A DNA stretch of 16,693 nucleotides. Origin: CAVZCK01 sp963798805 (GTDB lineage Bacteria; Pseudomonadota; Alphaproteobacteria; Rhizobiales; Rhodomicrobiaceae). A program made the position numbers and the translations under genes. The DNA lies in NCBI GenBank assembly GCA_963798805.1, contig CAWCVC010000018.1:1-16693 (forward strand), in the 5' to 3' direction. The notes under the pieces are model-generated. The model saw only the letters and a list, made by a program, of their open reading frames with translations. It had not been told where the DNA came from and searched no databases. This document shows, piece by piece, positions 7,820 to 16,152 of this stretch. How positions within the stretch are numbered: the first letter of the stretch is position 1; the number at the start of each line of letters is the position of its first letter.

Positions 7820-8179
7820 GCGGCGGTTTTCGAGGCGGATTGGGGCAGGGAATCCCCAGCCGGAGGCTTCGGCGCATAAAATGTTCATAAAATCCGACTG
7901 CTGAACAACGGCCGGCTCTCGACAAAGAGCCGGCCGTTGGCATTATGTTGCTGACCATTGCACTCAGCCCATGGCAGCCATGCATCACGCGCCTTTGAAT
8001 TGTGGCGGAACCGAACAAATATCATCACGGTTAAGCCACCAGGCCTTCAAAAACGGACGCGAACGGGATAGAAAGCCTGCTATGCGCCGAATCGCAGCGT
8101 CCTTAGGCGCGGGTGCGATATGCCTCAGCACTCGGACTCCATTCGCTTGGCAAGATCGGCAAACTCTTCCTAACGCAAT
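7820..8179 (+). promoter_or_regulatory. intergenic region upstream of kup
   Basis: This 360-bp stretch holds the hairpin at 7906-7939 and then about 240 bp leading to kup. I see no known riboswitch or clear promoter boxes. No Shine-Dalgarno precedes the kup ATG. A small open frame (from ATG 7971 or ATG 8082, stop TGA at 8181-8183) overlaps the kup start as ATGA, so coupling is possible but unproven; it has no clear ribosome binding site and no recognisable family. Confidence 0.35.
7906..7939 (+). terminator. long GC-rich hairpin after the MBL-fold gene
   Basis: Positions 7906-7919 pair perfectly with 7926-7939 (14 bp) around a 6-nt CGACAA loop. The hairpin lies about 87 nt after the stop codon. 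The 3' side is GGCATTATGTTG, with no clear T run, so termination is probable but not certain. Confidence 0.55.
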
Positions 8180-10099
8180 ATGACTTCTTCCAACTCCGTC
8201 TCGACGGGCATGGTTCGTGATACGCAGGCATCGAATCCGGCTCATCCGGCTTCGATGGCTGCGCTGATCATAGGAAGCGTCGGCGTCGTCTATGGCGATA
8301 TCGGCACCAGCCCCCTTTATGCCTTCCGTGAGGCGGTGCTTGCCGCCCAGCAAAGCGGGCTGACCGGCCGCGCCGCCGTGCTCGGCGTCCTGTCTCTAAT
8401 CATCTGGGCGCTTCTGATCATCGTCACCGGCAAATATGTGCTGCTGCTCCTTCGCGCCGACAACAAGGGCGAGGGCGGCACTTTCGCTCTCATGGCGTTG
8501 GTCCAGTCCACGGCGCGAATCAGTGGCCCGCTGATTCTGGGCCTCGGGCTCGTCGGCGCTTCCTTCTTCTATGGGGACTCCGTCATCACTCCGGCGATTT
8601 CCGTGCTTTCCGCCGTCGAAGGCTTGACGCTGCTGGAGCCGGGCCTGGAGTCCGCCGTGCTGCCAATCGCGCTCGTGATTCTGGTGGCCCTGCTCGCCGT
8701 CCAGCCTTTCGGCACGGCGCGGGTGGCGGCGCTTTTCGGGCCTATCATGCTGGCCTGGTTCGTCTTTCTGGCGATCGGTGGTCTGATTCACCTCGTTGAC
8801 AGCCCCGACATATTCAATGCCATCAATCCGCTCTACGGCATCCGCTTTCTGACCGTGAACGGGATGAACGGGATCTGGACACTGGGATATGTCTTCCTGG
8901 CGGTCACCGGGGCGGAGGCGCTCTATGCGGATCTCGGCCATTTCGGCCGCAAACCGATTCAGACCGCCTGGCTGGGCATCGTGCTGCCCGCTCTGGCTCT
9001 GAACTATATGGGGCAGGGCGCCCTCGTGCTCTCCGATCCCGGCGCCCTGAAGGACAGCTTCTACCGGCTTTATCCCGCCTGGGGGCTCGTCCCGATGCTG
9101 CTTCTGGCGACCGTTGCAACGGTCATCGCCAGTCAGGCCGTCATCACCGGCACCTTCTCGCTGACGAGCCAGGCCATTCAGCTCGGACTGCTGCCGCGCC
9201 TCAATGTGCTGCATACCTCCGAGACCATGGCAGGGCAGATCTATATCCCGCGCGTCAATATGCTGCTCATGGTCGCCGTGATCCTGGTGGCGCTGATGTT
9301 CCAGACCTCCAGCAATCTGGCGGCGGCCTACGGCGTCGCGGTCACGGCGGACATGACGATCTCCTCATGCCTCACCTTTTTCCTGTTGTGGCGAGGTTGG
9401 CACTGGCCGCTTTGGAAGGCGGCCATGATCATCGTGCCGCTGATCTTCATCGAGCAGGTGTTTTTCGCCGCCAACGCTATCAAGATCCTGGAAGGCGCCT
9501 GGCTGCCTATGGTTATGGCCGCCTGCGTTGCGACCACGATGATAAGCTGGGTGAGGGGCGCCAACGCGCTGTCCAAGGCGACGCAGCGCAGCGAGATCGA
9601 TCTCGACTGGCTGTCGCGCAAGCTCGAGGCGAGCCCGCCGCATCGCGTCCCCGGCACGGCGGTGTTCCTCACCGCCAACGCCAAGCTGGCGCCCACGTCG
9701 CTGATGCACAATCTGAAGCACAACCGCGTGCTGCATGAACGTAATGTGATCCTCACCATTGTCACCAGGGACGTGCCGCGGGTGCCGCGCAGTGAGCGGG
9801 TCGAAGTGACCCAGCTCGATGGCACATTCTGGCGCGTCGTCGCCAGCTACGGCTTCATGGAAACGCCGAACGTCCCGAAGATCTTCACGCACTGCAAACG
9901 CAAGAGCCTCAATGTCGAGATGAACGAGGCATCGTTCTTCCTCTCCCGCCGATCGCTCAGGATCGCGGCGAAGAACGGCCTGCCGCGTTGGCAGAAGCGC
10001 CTGTTCATCTGGCTGGCCGGTGCGGCGGAGGATGCGACCTCCTATTTCCAGATCCCGCGGGATCGGGTCATAGAGATCGGAACGCAGGTGGCGATTTAA
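8180..10099 (+). CDS. kup: KUP-family potassium uptake protein
   Basis: Kup is an inner-membrane K+/H+ symporter of the HAK/KUP/KT family. The 639-residue protein matches the family length (E. coli about 622). It has VVYGDIGTSPLYAFREA (36-52), ADNKGEGGTFAL (93-104), YGDSVITPAISVLSAVEG (131-148) and TGAEALYADLGHFG (243-256). About twelve membrane spans lie between 26 and 457, and a cytosolic C-terminal domain (about 458-639) ends in the typical GTQVAI. The first ~25 residues are polar and variable. ATG 8180 and ATG 8210 are both possible starts, neither with a good ribosome binding site. It is followed by a palindromic repeat, and the next gene runs towards it on the other strand. Confidence 0.96.
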   Translation: MTSSNSVSTGMVRDTQASNPAHPASMAALIIGSVGVVYGDIGTSPLYAFREAVLAAQQSGLTGRAAVLGVLSLIIWALLIIVTGKYVLLLLRADNKGEGGTFALMALVQSTARISGPLILGLGLVGASFFYGDSVITPAISVLSAVEGLTLLEPGLESAVLPIALVILVALLAVQPFGTARVAALFGPIMLAWFVFLAIGGLIHLVDSPDIFNAINPLYGIRFLTVNGMNGIWTLGYVFLAVTGAEALYADLGHFGRKPIQTAWLGIVLPALALNYMGQGALVLSDPGALKDSFYRLYPAWGLVPMLLLATVATVIASQAVITGTFSLTSQAIQLGLLPRLNVLHTSETMAGQIYIPRVNMLLMVAVILVALMFQTSSNLAAAYGVAVTADMTISSCLTFFLLWRGWHWPLWKAAMIIVPLIFIEQVFFAANAIKILEGAWLPMVMAACVATTMISWVRGANALSKATQRSEIDLDWLSRKLEASPPHRVPGTAVFLTANAKLAPTSLMHNLKHNRVLHERNVILTIVTRDVPRVPRSERVEVTQLDGTFWRVVASYGFMETPNVPKIFTHCKRKSLNVEMNEASFFLSRRSLRIAAKNGLPRWQKRLFIWLAGAAEDATSYFQIPRDRVIEIGTQVAI

Positions 10100-10149
10100 G
10101 CGGCGGACCTTTAATTGAGATCAGAAGCGCCACTCTACTATTTGTTTGG

Positions 10150-10195
10150 GCATCGGATTTATCCGAAAACCGCTTCGCACTTTTCGGTCCGATGC
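10150..10195 (+). repeat. bulged hairpin repeat downstream of kup
   Basis: GCATCGGA (10150-10157) pairs with TCCGATGC (10188-10195), and CCGAAAA (10163-10169) pairs with TTTTCGG (10181-10187). The loop is 11 nt, and TTTAT (10158-10162) is the bulge. It is preceded by TTTGTTTGG (10141-10149), exactly as the hairpin in the right inverted repeat is (16398-16406). It lies between the converging kup and glycosyltransferase genes and could act as a bidirectional 3' end, but its type is a dispersed intergenic repeat. Confidence 0.8.
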
Positions 10196-10249
10196 TCTAG
10201 CTGCCGCTTTCGCACATCCCTTCCAACTGGCGGCAAAGCTCAGTGGACG

Positions 10250-12343
10250 CTATTCGGCGAGCGCTCTCACATCGATGAAATCGGGCGCGACGCCGTGATC
10301 GGCCCGTCGGATCATCTCCCGATAGGCTGCTTCGATCTCGTGCATTAATCTCCTGGTATCGAACAGTGGGGCGGTTGCCCTCCCATCCAAAAGCCGCTTT
10401 TTGATTTCCGCGGTTTTTGCAGGTTCCTGCGCCAAACGAAGAGCGATTGCCTCATAGTCCGCGAGATTTTCCGCCGCCAGTTCGGCCAGTCCGACGCCGT
10501 GGAGCAGGCTCGTCGCAACGCGGCTGGGAAACGTGCGTCCTGTACAGGTGACGACCGGCACACCCTGCCAGAGCGCATCGCTTGCCGTCGTATGGGCGTT
10601 GTAGGGCATAGTATCCAGAAACAGGTCCGCATTGGCGAGCCTGGCGAGATGCCGGTCATTTGGAATTCTCGGCGCGAAAATCACGCGCGTTTCGTTGACC
10701 CCTCGCGCGCCCGCTTCGCGAGCGAGATTTTCGCGGCACACGCCGTTGGTTTCGAGCAGCCACAGGACGCTACCTGGGATTTGCCGGAGGAGACGCATCC
10801 AGATGTCGAAGATCTCCGGCAGGATCTTGAAGGTGTTGTTGAAACAGCAAAAGACAAAGCCAGCCTCCGGCAGACCGCAATCAGCCCGCCTCGGCGCTTC
10901 GGGCGCGATCTTTCGCCGCCCGTCATTGGGCTGATAACAGTGCCGAAGCCAGACGATCTTCTCGGAGAAATATTTGAAATTTTCTTCGGGCAGCACAATG
11001 GGATCTGCCAGCACATAGTCGTAGAAATTCGCGCCCGACGTTCCCGGCCACCCGAGATAAAGCACCTGGACCGGCGCGGCGCGGCAGCTGAAGATCTCCA
11101 TGCGGTTATATTGATTGAAGCCCTGCAGATCGACGGCAATGTCGATCGAAAGCTCCGCAAGCCGTGCCGCAATCGCCGAGGCCGACTGCTCCGTCAGATC
11201 CTCGAAGCGATCAAAGGCGCGCTGCATTCGCTGCCGCATCGGGCTTGCGTCATTCGGGCCGAAAGAAATGCCCGTCACCTCGAATACCGATCGGTCGTGA
11301 AGTTCGATGAGTTCGCTGATCAAGTAGGATGTTGCGTGCTCGCGATAGTCCGCGGATAGATAAGCGATCTTGATCTTGTCGCGCCCAATGCCTGCCCGTC
11401 TCCGACTGCTGCGCGCATGCCGGTTCGATAGGAGCGCGCTTGCCCCGCGCGCGGCGGCGAAGCATTCGGCCGGATCGTCGCAGACCAGGAGAGACGTGTA
11501 GGGGCTCGGCGTCGCCTCGGGACGCCGCCCGTCCGCGGCCGAGAGCGCGTGGCGGAATTCGGCCATTTGCTCTTTCAGCCCAGCCCAGTTGCAAATCCGA
11601 AGCTTAGCGTGCAAGAGCCCGCTCAAAGCGCGGAGATGACCCGGCCGACGCTCAAGCAGCGTCTCGAAAGTGGCGATCGCTTCGGACAACCTCTCATTGC
11701 GATATTGAGCGCGCCCCAGAGCAAGCCGAATTTCGAGATCGTCAGGGTCGATTGCGAGCGCCCGCCCGAAAATCTCCTCGGCGGCAGTATATTTGTTGAG
11801 GAAAATTCGGATCGAGCCGAGATTCACCAAAGGCACCGTTGAAGGCGGCGTCAGCCGGACAGCCCGCTTAAGGTAATCGATGGCTTCCTGATAGCGGCCG
11901 AGCGCCGACAGCGTCGCCCCGAGATCGGCAAGCGCATCGCCGAAATCGGGCGCCATCGAAAGAGAGGCGCGGAAGTGCTTCTCCGCCTCGTCGTACCGTC
12001 CCATCTCGAGGAGGAACTTGCCGAGATTATGCTCGAGCGCTTTTGACCGCGGTTCGAGGCAGCGGGCGCGCTCCATAATTTCGAGCGCCTTGAGACGCTT
12101 GCCCTGCTGAAACCGCAGCACCGCAAAATTCCGAAGGATCTCGGCGTCGTCGGGAATGATCTTGAGCAGCTTCAGATAGAGTTTTTCGGCGCTGGTTAGC
12201 TTGCCAGCCTGATGAGACTCAAGGCATCTACGATATAGGCCATTGATCTGCGATGCGGAGAGCTGCTGTGCCATATCCGTTCTCGTTCGCGGCGCCTTGT
12301 TGACTTCGGCGGTCTTGGCCCCACACTCGAAATGCTGGCGCAT
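10250..12343 (-). CDS. TPR-repeat GT41 (OGT/SPINDLY-like) glycosyltransferase
   Basis: The 697-residue cytosolic protein has about six TPR repeats (roughly 34-237) followed by a two-lobed GT41 catalytic region (about 322-675). Catalytic landmarks align with human O-GlcNAc transferase: H336 in REHATSYL (human H498), K506 in FNNTFKILPE (human K842), and HTTASD (584-589, human HTTGMD), plus LGWPGTSG (430-437) and LDTMPYNAHTT (576-586). The domain order suggests protein O-glycosylation, with the TPRs binding the target. Whether the donor is UDP-GlcNAc, GDP-fucose (as in plant SPY) or another sugar cannot be told. The longest start at 12343 has only a weak GGGAG. ATG at 12274 (beginning MAQQLSAS) is an equally plausible start. 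It is transcribed divergently from proS, and no partner gene is adjacent. Confidence 0.9.
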   Translation of the reverse strand: MRQHFECGAKTAEVNKAPRTRTDMAQQLSASQINGLYRRCLESHQAGKLTSAEKLYLKLLKIIPDDAEILRNFAVLRFQQGKRLKALEIMERARCLEPRSKALEHNLGKFLLEMGRYDEAEKHFRASLSMAPDFGDALADLGATLSALGRYQEAIDYLKRAVRLTPPSTVPLVNLGSIRIFLNKYTAAEEIFGRALAIDPDDLEIRLALGRAQYRNERLSEAIATFETLLERRPGHLRALSGLLHAKLRICNWAGLKEQMAEFRHALSAADGRRPEATPSPYTSLLVCDDPAECFAAARGASALLSNRHARSSRRRAGIGRDKIKIAYLSADYREHATSYLISELIELHDRSVFEVTGISFGPNDASPMRQRMQRAFDRFEDLTEQSASAIAARLAELSIDIAVDLQGFNQYNRMEIFSCRAAPVQVLYLGWPGTSGANFYDYVLADPIVLPEENFKYFSEKIVWLRHCYQPNDGRRKIAPEAPRRADCGLPEAGFVFCCFNNTFKILPEIFDIWMRLLRQIPGSVLWLLETNGVCRENLAREAGARGVNETRVIFAPRIPNDRHLARLANADLFLDTMPYNAHTTASDALWQGVPVVTCTGRTFPSRVATSLLHGVGLAELAAENLADYEAIALRLAQEPAKTAEIKKRLLDGRATAPLFDTRRLMHEIEAAYREMIRRADHGVAPDFIDVRALAE

Positions 12344-12528
12344 GCCCTATTTCACTCCCATGGTCGGGTCAATCCGGAGCGCTGCGCCGCAGCGCCGCTA
12401 TCACCCGGTATGGTGCCCCTCTTGCCCGCCGGTGCAAAATCTTCCACGCTGCCATTGCCTCGCAAGGCGCGATCCGCTAAGAGCCGGTTATCTGCATAAA
12501 TTCTGCGAAGGCCGTGGAGGCGCCGCCG
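12344..12528. promoter_or_regulatory. divergent intergenic region glycosyltransferase / proS
   Basis: These 185 bp should hold promoters for both divergent genes. The only structure I see is a small GC-rich inverted repeat (12379-12395). GGAGG (12516-12520) is the proS ribosome binding site. No operator or T-box-like element is recognisable. Confidence 0.4.
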
Positions 12529-13896
12529 ATGCGCATGAGCCGCTATTTTCTGCCGATCCTGCGCGATGATCCGAAGGAAGCCGAAATCGTCTCGCACCGG
12601 CTGATGCTGCGGGCGGGGATGATTCGCCAGTCGAGTGCCGGCATCTATTCCTGGCTGCCATTGGGTTTTCGCGTTCTGAAGAAGATCGAGCAGATCGTTC
12701 GCGAGGAGCAGGACCGGTCCGGCGCCATAGAGCTGCTGATGCCGACCATCCAGTCGGCCGATCTCTGGCGCGAAAGCGGGCGCTACGACGATTATGGCGC
12801 TGAAATGCTGCGGATCGCGGATCGCCACGAACGCGACATGCTCTACGGCCCGACCAACGAGGAGCAGATCACCCAGATCTTCCGTGACAACGTGAAGTCC
12901 TATCGCGATCTGCCGCGTAATCTCTATCACATCCAGTGGAAGTTCCGCGACGAGATCCGACCACGTTTTGGCGTCATGCGAGGCCGGGAATTCCTGATGA
13001 AGGATGCCTATTCCTTCGACCTGACGGCCGAAGGCGCGCGGCACTCCTACAACAAGATGTTCGTCGCCTATTTGCGCACCTTCCACCGCATGGGCCTAAA
13101 GGCGATCCCGATGAAGGCCGAAACCGGGCCGATCGGCGGCGATCTCAGCCACGAATTCATTATTCTCGCCGACACGGGCGAGAGCCAGGTCTATTGTCAC
13201 CGCGACCTCGTCGAGATGGAGGTGCCATCGGAGGACACCGATTACGACCAGGATCTCTCGCCGATCATCGAGCAATGGACGAGCCGCTACGCCGCGACCG
13301 ACGACATGCACGACGGCGCACGCTTCGAGAAAGAAGTGCCGCAAAAAGATCGTGTCTCGGCGCGGGGCATCGAGGTTGGCCACATCTTCTTCTTCGGCAG
13401 CAAATATTCCAAGCCGATGAAAGCGCAGGTGCAGGGACCGGACGGCGCGCTCAGTTTTGTCGAAAGCGGCTCTTACGGCATCGGCGTTTCGCGGCTCGTT
13501 GCCGCGATCATCGAGGCGAGCCACGACGAGGCCGGCATCATCTGGCCCGCCTCGGTCGCGCCGTTCCAGATCGGCCTCCTCAATCTGAAAGTTGGTGATG
13601 CAGCGACCGACGCTGCCTGCGAAAAGCTCTATCATGGGCTCACCGCCGCCGGCATCGACGTGCTCTTCGACGACACCGAGGAGCGCGCCGGCGCCAAGTT
13701 CAACAGCATGGACCTCATCGGCCTGCCCTGGCAGGTGATCGTCGGCCCCAAGGCGCTGGAAAAAGGCGAGATCGAGCTGAAAAACCGGGCGACCGGCGAA
13801 CGCGAGACATTGAAGGTCGACACTGCCTTAAAAACGCTCCAAAAAAAGCTCTCTTTAGCCCCGGCAAACTTGAGGAAAGCGAAACAACGTGGCTGA
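12529..13896 (+). CDS. proS: prolyl-tRNA synthetase, short form
   Basis: ProS charges tRNA-Pro with proline in the cytosol. The 455-residue protein is the short alphaproteobacterial form, lacking the ~180-residue editing insertion of E. coli ProS (about 570 residues). Class II elements are GPTNEE (107-112), RPRFGVMRGREFLMKDAYSFD within 144-164 (motif 2), and GSYGIGVSRLVAA (314-326, motif 3). The anticodon-binding domain is about 345-440. I chose the ATG at 12529 because GGAGG lies 8 nt before it and the protein then begins MRMSRYFLPILRDDP, as in the family. An upstream ATG at 12514 would add five residues. The 3' end overlaps lolC by 8 bp. An A7 run (13841-13847) lies in its C-terminal coding tail. 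Confidence 0.98.
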   Translation: MRMSRYFLPILRDDPKEAEIVSHRLMLRAGMIRQSSAGIYSWLPLGFRVLKKIEQIVREEQDRSGAIELLMPTIQSADLWRESGRYDDYGAEMLRIADRHERDMLYGPTNEEQITQIFRDNVKSYRDLPRNLYHIQWKFRDEIRPRFGVMRGREFLMKDAYSFDLTAEGARHSYNKMFVAYLRTFHRMGLKAIPMKAETGPIGGDLSHEFIILADTGESQVYCHRDLVEMEVPSEDTDYDQDLSPIIEQWTSRYAATDDMHDGARFEKEVPQKDRVSARGIEVGHIFFFGSKYSKPMKAQVQGPDGALSFVESGSYGIGVSRLVAAIIEASHDEAGIIWPASVAPFQIGLLNLKVGDAATDAACEKLYHGLTAAGIDVLFDDTEERAGAKFNSMDLIGLPWQVIVGPKALEKGEIELKNRATGERETLKVDTALKTLQKKLSLAPANLRKAKQRG

Positions 13897-15157
13897 CGCC
13901 GTCCAAACCCGGCCGTTCGCGCCGTTCGAATGGATGCTGGCGCTGCGCTATTTGCGGGCGCGGCGCAAGGAAGGCTTCATCTCGGTCATCGCCGGCTTCT
14001 CCTTCACCGGAATCATGCTCGGCGTCGCCACGCTGATCATCGTGATGTCGGTGATGAACGGCTTCCGCAAGGAGCTGTTCGACAAGATCCTGGGCCTCAA
14101 CGGCCATATGCTCGTCCGACCGCTGGCGCGCGATTTCACCGACTATCCCGACGTCACGAAGCGATTGAAGAGCGTCCCCGGCGTCAAGGAGGCCTTCCCG
14201 ATCGTCGAGGGCCAGGCACTGATCACGACCAGCTCCGGCTCGAACGGCGTCTTCGTGCGCGGCATCCGCGAGGCCGATCTCAAGGGCCTCAAAGGCGTCT
14301 CCTCCAAGGTCATGTTCGGCACGCTCGACGGCTTCAACACTAGCGGCGGCATCGCCCTCGGCACCCGGCTCGCCAATACGCTCGGCGTGCAGCTGGGCGA
14401 CTCGGTCACCGTCGTCGCCCCGCGCGGCGCATCGACGCCCTTCGGCACCGCGCCCCGGGTCAAACGCTATCCGATCACCGCGATCTTCGAGATCGGCATG
14501 TCGGAATATGACGCGACCATTGCCTTCCTGCCGCTCCAGGAAGCGCAGGGATTCTTCAACACGCCGAAGGCAGCGCAGGTCGTCGAGGTGCTGATCGACG
14601 ATCCGGACCGGATCGACGAGATGCGGCCTCTGATCTCGGCGGCGGCGGGCGACGACATGCTGGTGACCGACTGGCGCCAGCGCAACGCCACCTTCTACAA
14701 CACGCTGCAGGTCGAGCGGAATGTGATGTTCATCATCCTGATGCTGATCGTGCTGGTGGCGGCGCTCAACATCATTTCCGGCCTCATCATGCTGGTGAAG
14801 GACAAGGGCCGCGACATCGGCATTCTGCGCACCATGGGCGCGACGCGCGGCTCGGTGATGCGCGTCTTCTTCATCACCGGCGCCAGCATCGGCATCGTCG
14901 GCACCTTGGCCGGGCTCGCCATCGGCGTGCTGGTCTGCGCCAATATCGAGGAGATCCGGCAGGGGATTTCCTGGCTGACCAGCACGCGGCTGTTCCCGCC
15001 CGAGGTCTATTTCCTGTCGCGGATGCCGGCCGAGATGGATTTCGGCGAGGTCGCCTCGGTCGTCGGCATGGCGCTCGTCCTGTCGATCCTTGCCACGCTC
15101 TACCCGTCCTGGCGCGCCGCGCGCCTCGATCCGGTCGAAGCCTTGCGATATGAGTGA
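13889..15157 (+). CDS. lolC: lipoprotein-releasing ABC transporter permease (LolC/E family)
   Basis: This membrane subunit, with LolD, extracts outer-membrane lipoproteins from the inner membrane and passes them to LolA. The 422-residue protein has one N-terminal span (about 32-57), a large periplasmic domain (about 58-278) and three C-terminal spans (about 279-303, 326-350, 388-408), ending in the typical DPVEALRYE. KDKGRDIGILRTMGATRG (305-322) is the FtsX-like cytosolic coupling segment. The start is GTG at 13889, inside the end of proS, with GAGGAAAG at about 13872-13879 as ribosome binding site. Only one permease gene is present beside lolD, so the transporter may be a homodimer (LolF-like) unless a lolE lies elsewhere. 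Confidence 0.97.
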   Translation: MADAVQTRPFAPFEWMLALRYLRARRKEGFISVIAGFSFTGIMLGVATLIIVMSVMNGFRKELFDKILGLNGHMLVRPLARDFTDYPDVTKRLKSVPGVKEAFPIVEGQALITTSSGSNGVFVRGIREADLKGLKGVSSKVMFGTLDGFNTSGGIALGTRLANTLGVQLGDSVTVVAPRGASTPFGTAPRVKRYPITAIFEIGMSEYDATIAFLPLQEAQGFFNTPKAAQVVEVLIDDPDRIDEMRPLISAAAGDDMLVTDWRQRNATFYNTLQVERNVMFIILMLIVLVAALNIISGLIMLVKDKGRDIGILRTMGATRGSVMRVFFITGASIGIVGTLAGLAIGVLVCANIEEIRQGISWLTSTRLFPPEVYFLSRMPAEMDFGEVASVVGMALVLSILATLYPSWRAARLDPVEALRYE

Positions 15158-15163
15158 GCCGCC

Positions 15164-15892
15164 GTGGACCAGCGCCTGAGACACCCCGTCATCAAGCTTG
15201 TCGATCTGAAGCGTATCTATCGCCAGGGCGAGAACGAGCTGCGCGTTCTCGACGGTGCTTCGGCCGAGCTTCACGAGGGCGAGGCCGTCGCGCTGGTGGC
15301 CCCATCCGGCGCCGGCAAGTCGACGCTGCTTCAGGTGGCCGGGCTGCTAGACAAGGCCGATGGCGGCTCGATCTTCATCGGCAACCGGGACTGCGCCGCC
15401 CTGAGCGACGCCGAGCGCACCCGCATCCGCCGCACCGAGATCGGTTTCATCTATCAGTTCCACCACCTGCTGCCGGAATTCTCGGCGCTCGAAAATGTCG
15501 TCATCCCGCAGCTTGTCGCCGGGTTGAAGCGCTCCGAAGCCGTCAAGCGCGCCATCGATCTCCTGACGCTGTTTGGGCTGAAGGACCGGCTGTCGCACCG
15601 CCCGGGCGAGCTCTCCGGCGGCGAGCAGCAGCGCGTCGCCATCGCCCGCGCGGTCGCCAACGCGCCGCTGATCCTGCTGGCCGACGAGCCGACCGGCAAT
15701 CTCGACCCCGAAACCGCCGACCGCGTCTTCGTGCAGCTCCTGCAATTCGTGCGCAAGGCGGGGCTCGTCGCGCTGGTCGCGACCCACAATTACGACCTTG
15801 CCCAGCGCATGGACCGCGTGCTGCGGCTGGAAGGCGGCAAGCTGGTCGAGCACAAATTCGCCAAGGCTCCCGCCGCTGCTGCCGGGGCTTAG
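15164..15892 (+). CDS. lolD: lipoprotein-releasing ABC transporter ATP-binding protein
   Basis: LolD is the ATPase that powers lipoprotein release. The 242-residue protein shows Walker A APSGAGKST (46-54), the Q-loop YQFHHLLPEFSALENV (97-112, the LolD/MacB type), signature LSGGEQQRVAIARA (150-163), Walker B LILLADEP (169-176) and the H-loop ATHN (206-209). Walker A begins AP rather than the more common GP, which should not matter. The start is GTG at 15164, 6 nt after the lolC stop, with no strong ribosome binding site, so translation is likely coupled to lolC. A nearby ATG at 15150 is in another frame. In related genomes as I recall them, dnaE often follows; here the repeat flank follows instead. 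Confidence 0.97.
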   Translation: MDQRLRHPVIKLVDLKRIYRQGENELRVLDGASAELHEGEAVALVAPSGAGKSTLLQVAGLLDKADGGSIFIGNRDCAALSDAERTRIRRTEIGFIYQFHHLLPEFSALENVVIPQLVAGLKRSEAVKRAIDLLTLFGLKDRLSHRPGELSGGEQQRVAIARAVANAPLILLADEPTGNLDPETADRVFVQLLQFVRKAGLVALVATHNYDLAQRMDRVLRLEGGKLVEHKFAKAPAAAAGA

Positions 15893-15916
15893 GGGTGTCG
15901 CTCCTCACCTCGCTTT

Positions 15917-15933
15917 CCTGAATGTCAAAGAGC
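15917..15933 (-). repeat. third inverted repeat block, boxA-like, right copy
   Basis: The reverse complement is identical to 625-641 over 17 bases and begins GCTCTTTGACATT. It starts 25 nt after the lolD stop. In both copies the boxA-like strand points towards the gene block. Confidence 0.5.
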
Positions 15934-15944
15934 GCATTTAACGG

Positions 15945-15991
15945 CAACGCCGCGCAAGGTTTCGCCGTTTGCGTTGACTTGCGCGGCGTTG
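15945..15991 (+). terminator. 14-bp hairpin downstream of lolD
   Basis: Positions 15945-15958 pair perfectly with 15978-15991 around a 19-nt loop, 52 nt after the lolD stop. There is no T tract. It may end the proS-lolC-lolD transcript or be another intergenic palindrome; it has no counterpart in the left flank. Confidence 0.45.
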
Positions 15992-16060
15992 CGCCGAAGC
16001 ACTCCCTTCGTCGTCCCAGGCCCCACCTCGCAGGCCGGGGCAGGCGGCCGTTAGGCCAAG

Positions 16061-16152
16061 CCGGGATCCATTCGCTTGTCCACGCTCTCCGCCTCGCCGC
16101 CTCTCGTTCCATCGCCCGGGCGAGCGAAGCGAGACCCGGGATCCATTGGCTT
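16061..16152 (+). repeat. short direct repeat pair with CCGGGATCCATT core
   Basis: CCGGGATCCATTSGCTT occurs at 16061-16077 and 16136-16152 with one mismatch, 75 bp apart. The second copy overlaps the end of the second inverted repeat block. This fits a mosaic of short intergenic modules. Confidence 0.6.
16098..16141 (-). repeat. second inverted repeat block, right copy
   Basis: This is the reverse-complement partner of 556-600: 27 bases with one mismatch, a 4-for-5 base difference, then 13 identical bases. Confidence 0.75.

Noticed and set aside
7938..7952. Sigma-54-like TGGCAT...TTGCT upstream of kup
   Set aside because: The GG-to-GC spacing is one base too short for a sigma-54 promoter and the first half is imperfect; it also overlaps the end of a hairpin.
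13715..15274. 519-codon open frame on the minus strand across proS, lolC and lolD
   Set aside because: It is antisense to three well-recognised genes, with an Asp/His/Arg-rich composition typical of a GC-rich shadow frame.
15154..15921. 255-codon plus-strand frame over lolD
   Set aside because: It is a +/-1 frame shadow; the frame from 15164 carries every ABC ATPase motif.
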